Source: Streptomyces lateritius (GTDB taxonomy: Bacteria; Actinomycetota; Actinomycetes; Streptomycetales; Streptomycetaceae). Taken from it: 35,041 nucleotides of DNA. The notes under the pieces are model-generated. The model had not been told where the DNA came from. It did not search any database and saw nothing but the letters and a program-made list of their open reading frames with translations. Below, piece by piece: positions 32,329 to 35,041 of the stretch. The DNA is taken from NCBI RefSeq assembly GCF_014649715.1, contig NZ_BMTO01000006.1, positions 1 to 35,041 of the forward strand, given 5' to 3'. Every line of letters begins with the position of its first letter. The stretch's first letter is position 1. The translations under genes were made by a program, and so were the position numbers.

Positions 32329-33951
32329 CTACTTCACGTTGATCGCGTTCCACGCCGAGGCGACGGCGGCCTGCTCGGCGCTCCCCGCGCCGTACAGGTC
32401 GCCGGCCGCCTGGAGGGTGGCCGTGCGCGCGCCGGCGTAGTCCGTGGACGAGGTCATGTAGGTGGACAGCGCCTTGTACCAGATCTTGTACGCCTTGACG
32501 CGGCCGATCCCGGTGACGGTGGAGCCGTCGTACGTCGGCGAGTCGTAGGCGACGCCGTTGAGGGTCTTGGCGCCGCTGCCCTCGGAGAGCAGGTAGAAGA
32601 AGTGGTTCGCCGGGCCGGAGGAGTAGTGGACGTCGAGGCGCCCGACGTTCCGCGACCAGTAGTCGGCGGAGTTGCCGTCCCGGCTCGGCTTGTCCATGTA
32701 GCGCAGCGGGGTGCCGTTGCCGCGGATGTCGATCTTCTCGCCGATGAGGTAGTCCCCGGCGTCCGAGGCGTTGTTCGCGAAGAACTCGACCGAGGTGCCG
32801 AGGATGTCGGAGGTGGCCTCGTTGAGGCCTCCGGACTCGCGGCTGTAGCGCAGGCCGGCCGTGGCGGAGGTCAGACCGTGGGTCATCTCGTGGCCGGCCA
32901 CGTCGATCGAGGTGAGCGGCTTGGCGTTGCCCGCGCCGTCGCCGTACGTCATGCAGAAGCACTGGTCGGACCAGAAGGCGTTGACGTACGCGTTGCCGTA
33001 GTGGACGCGGGAGTAGGCGGCGACGCCGTCGCCGCGGATGCCGTTGCGGCCCAGCTCGTTCTTGTAGAAGTCCCAGGTGAGGGCCGCGCCGTAGTGGGCG
33101 TCGACGGCCGCGGTCTGACGGTTGGCGGGGGTGCCGTCGCCCCAGACGTCGTCGGCGTCGGTGAAGAGCGTGCCGGTGCCGCTGGTGGCGCCGTTCAGGT
33201 CGTACGTCTTGTGGCCGCCGCGGGCGGTGTCGGTCAGCGTGTAGGAGGGGGCGGTGCCGAGGGTGACACCACCGGCGTACTGGCTGTGGCCGGAGCCGGT
33301 CTCGATGGCCTCGTAGGCGTACAGCTCCTTGCCGGTGGCCGCGTCGGTGACGACGTGGCGCTCACTCGGGGTGCCGTCGGCCTGGACGCCGGTGACCACG
33401 GTCTCCCAGGCGAGGGTGGACTTCCCGGTCGCGGCCCAGATCACCTTGCGGGCACTGGACGCGGTGGCGTTCTTCGCCTCGGCGGAGGCGACCGCGGACT
33501 TCTTCGCCGCGTCGCCGGAGACGGCGGCGGCCGTGCCGGGCACGGATATCCGGGCGCCGGTCGCCTTGGTGGTGGAGCGGGCGCCGTTCTTCTTCAGGTG
33601 CACGACGAGGTCGCCGCCGAGGACGGGGAGACCCTCGTAGGTGCGCTCGTAGCGCGTGTGGACGGTGCCGTCGGCGTCCTTGACGACGTCCCGGACGACC
33701 AGCTTCTCCTGGCCCGACAGGCCGATCGCCCTGGCCGTGGTGGCGGCTTCGGCCTGGGCGCCCTTGATCGCGGCGGCGCGCTCGCCGGCGGAGAGCACGA
33801 GCGCGGTGGCGCCGGCCTCGCGTTCGGTGGCGGCGCCGGCGGTTCCGCCCTGGAGGCCGACGACGACCATGGCGGCCGAGGCGAGCAGGGCGGCGGCACG
33901 GACGGTGGTGCGCGCCGAGGGGCGGTGGTGCGAGGACTGCAGGCGGGTCAC
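32329..33951 (-). CDS. Secreted M4-family (thermolysin-like) metalloprotease precursor
   Basis: 540 aa. Signal peptide 1 to about 40 (RTTVRAAALLASAAMVVVGL, then AGA-A). A FTP/PepSY propeptide follows (about 60-210: YERTYEGLPVLGGDLVVHL). The catalytic domain has HEMTH with His354 and His358, and Glu378 in GGLNEATSD, the three zinc ligands in the M4 spacing; DVHYSSGPANHFFYLL contains the second conserved His. Released into the medium and self-processed; general proteolysis. GTG at 33951 has AAGGAG upstream. Monocistronic. Confidence 0.93.
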   Translation of the reverse strand: MTRLQSSHHRPSARTTVRAAALLASAAMVVVGLQGGTAGAATEREAGATALVLSAGERAAAIKGAQAEAATTARAIGLSGQEKLVVRDVVKDADGTVHTRYERTYEGLPVLGGDLVVHLKKNGARSTTKATGARISVPGTAAAVSGDAAKKSAVASAEAKNATASSARKVIWAATGKSTLAWETVVTGVQADGTPSERHVVTDAATGKELYAYEAIETGSGHSQYAGGVTLGTAPSYTLTDTARGGHKTYDLNGATSGTGTLFTDADDVWGDGTPANRQTAAVDAHYGAALTWDFYKNELGRNGIRGDGVAAYSRVHYGNAYVNAFWSDQCFCMTYGDGAGNAKPLTSIDVAGHEMTHGLTSATAGLRYSRESGGLNEATSDILGTSVEFFANNASDAGDYLIGEKIDIRGNGTPLRYMDKPSRDGNSADYWSRNVGRLDVHYSSGPANHFFYLLSEGSGAKTLNGVAYDSPTYDGSTVTGIGRVKAYKIWYKALSTYMTSSTDYAGARTATLQAAGDLYGAGSAEQAAVASAWNAINVK

Positions 33952-34123
33952 GCGGGCTCCTTCGCTGGTGCTGTGGGGGGTGACGCGGCAGTGAGAGTGC
34001 CAGCGATCCGGCCTTTTTGACAGGTCTGCAACAAGAATTTGACCATGAGTTGTCCGGAGGGCGACGAACGGAGTCCGTTATGCGGCCGATTCGGGGGGTG
34101 GCGGCGCCTGGTTGGATACCGGC

Positions 34124-34939
34124 ATGGGCACCCTTCTGTACGTCACCGACCTCGGCTACCGGGCGCGCGGGCGCCGCTACTGCGACGAGGACATCTGGCT
34201 GAGCGGCCGGCTGCGCGAGGAGTTCGGCCTGGCGCTCTGCCACCCCCTGGACGCCGCGGCGCTGATGGACCGCTTCGACGCCGTCGTGGTGCGCAACAGC
34301 GGGCCCGTCCTCCACTACCAGGAGGCGTACGACGCGTTCCGTGCCGCCGCCCGCGACAAGGGCATACGGGTCTTCAACTCCCTGTCCGGCAAGGGGGACA
34401 TGGCTGGGAAGAGCTATCTGCTCCACCTGTCGAGGGAGGGATTTCCGGTCATTCCCACGGCCGGGCGGCGGGAGGAGTTCGCCCTGCTGCCGGAGGCCGA
34501 CGCGTACGTCGTGAAGCCGCTTCTCGGCGCCGACTCGGTCGGCCTGCGGTTCGTGGAGCGGGCGCGGCTCGGGGACGTGGACCCCGCCGGCATGCTCGTA
34601 CAGCCCCGCGTCCCGTTCGCGTACGAGGTGTCCTTCTACTTCGTCGGGCGCGACTTCCAGTACGCCCTGTACGCGCCGGACCCCGAGGCGCGCTGGGTGC
34701 TCACGCCGTACGAACCCACGGCGGCGGACCTGGACTTCGCCCAGCGGTTCGTGGACTGGAACGCCCTCCCGTACGGCATCCAGCGCGTCGACGCCTGCCG
34801 GGCACCGGACGGGGAGCTGCTGCTCGTGGAGCTGGAGGACCTCAATCCGTACCTCTCGCTCGATCTGGTGGGCGAGGCGGAGCGGGAGGCGTTCGTGGCC
34901 GCGATGAAGCGCTCACTGCGGGAGCTGCTGGCGGCATAG
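34124..34939 (+). CDS. ATP-grasp family protein (RimK/GshB-like)
   Basis: 271 aa. The N-terminal region (VTDLGYRARGRRY) is followed by an ATP-grasp core: NSLSGKGDMAGKSYLL, YVVKPLLGADSVGLRF (ATP lysine), and VELEDLNPYLSL near 245-255, where the acidic residues and Asn bind Mg2+. Such enzymes join a carboxylate to an amine or thiol. The substrate is unknown. The ATG at 34124 starts the conserved sequence; no clear ribosome site precedes it, so a leaderless or weak start is possible. No neighbour suggests a pathway. Confidence 0.75.
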   Translation: MGTLLYVTDLGYRARGRRYCDEDIWLSGRLREEFGLALCHPLDAAALMDRFDAVVVRNSGPVLHYQEAYDAFRAAARDKGIRVFNSLSGKGDMAGKSYLLHLSREGFPVIPTAGRREEFALLPEADAYVVKPLLGADSVGLRFVERARLGDVDPAGMLVQPRVPFAYEVSFYFVGRDFQYALYAPDPEARWVLTPYEPTAADLDFAQRFVDWNALPYGIQRVDACRAPDGELLLVELEDLNPYLSLDLVGEAEREAFVAAMKRSLRELLAA

Positions 34940-34960
34940 CGGGAGCCGCCGACGGCATGG

Positions 34961-35000
34961 CCGCCTGCCCGGCCCGCCGACGGGCGGACCGGGCAGGCGG
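34961..35000 (+). terminator. Terminator after the ATP-grasp gene
   Basis: 12-bp stem CCGCCTGCCCGG (34961-34972) / CCGGGCAGGCGG (34989-35000), with further GC pairing inside. A second copy of the right arm occurs at 35013-35024, so alternative pairings exist. Confidence 0.65.
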
Positions 35001-35041
35001 TGGGCGGACGGGCCGGGCAGGCGGGCGGGCCGGGTGCGCCG

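Noticed and set aside
30419..34939. Right flank as part of the biosynthetic cluster
   Set aside because: No operator copy, a strong terminator at 30303-30341, and genes of general type.

Overview
The window reads as high-GC actinobacterial DNA, almost certainly Streptomyces: strong G/C at third codon positions, GTG starts with GGAGG-like ribosome sites, very few TTA codons, and typical families (DUF5919 regulators, TerD proteins, a Tat-exported flavoprotein, LAL-type LuxR regulators, an M4 metalloprotease).

Region 1 (1 to about 5716) is the end of an integrated mobile island. It starts inside the tail of a DDE transposase, then carries a DUF5919 HTH regulator overlapping a NUDIX hydrolase, a facing GntR/HD-phosphohydrolase pair, and a lower-GC gene for an Mrr-nuclease/STAND NTPase fusion that looks like an antiphage protein. 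It ends at the 3' 42 nt of a tRNA-Arg(CCG) gene (5675-5716) with no 5' half: a classic attR scar.

Region 2 (5717-11692) is ordinary chromosome beyond the island: the tRNA terminator, a truncated ORF, a SWIM zinc-finger protein, a TerD/TerA-domain protein, and a large DUF262/HNH (GmrSD-like) protein that also carries an alkyltransferase-like domain.

Region 3 (about 11900-30140) is a compact biosynthetic cluster with no PKS or NRPS. Its core is aspartokinase, GriI-type aldolase and GriH-type cyclase, the known route from aspartate semialdehyde to 3-amino-4-hydroxybenzoate (3,4-AHBA). Around it are a two-dinucleotide flavoprotein, a Tat-exported BBE-type oxidase, a cupin, a four-gene overlapping operon (sarcosine-oxidase-like FAD oxidase, two atypical short-chain dehydrogenases, a DsbA-like protein), and a facing operon of VOC protein, AMP-forming ligase and O-methyltransferase, plus one LAL-type LuxR regulator. 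Five copies of a 20-bp palindrome (consensus CATCACGYGNNNNCGKGATS) lie 68-92 nt upstream of start codons in all four biosynthetic promoter regions. I found no comparable two-sided match elsewhere in the window by eye. They define a regulon of 13 biosynthetic genes and probably the target of the LuxR regulator. The regulator and griI each contain one TTA codon, suggesting bldA control at two points.

Region 4 (30303-35041) is flanking chromosome: an SMR exporter and SDR divergent from a TetR regulator, a secreted M4 metalloprotease, and an ATP-grasp protein. None carries the cluster operator.
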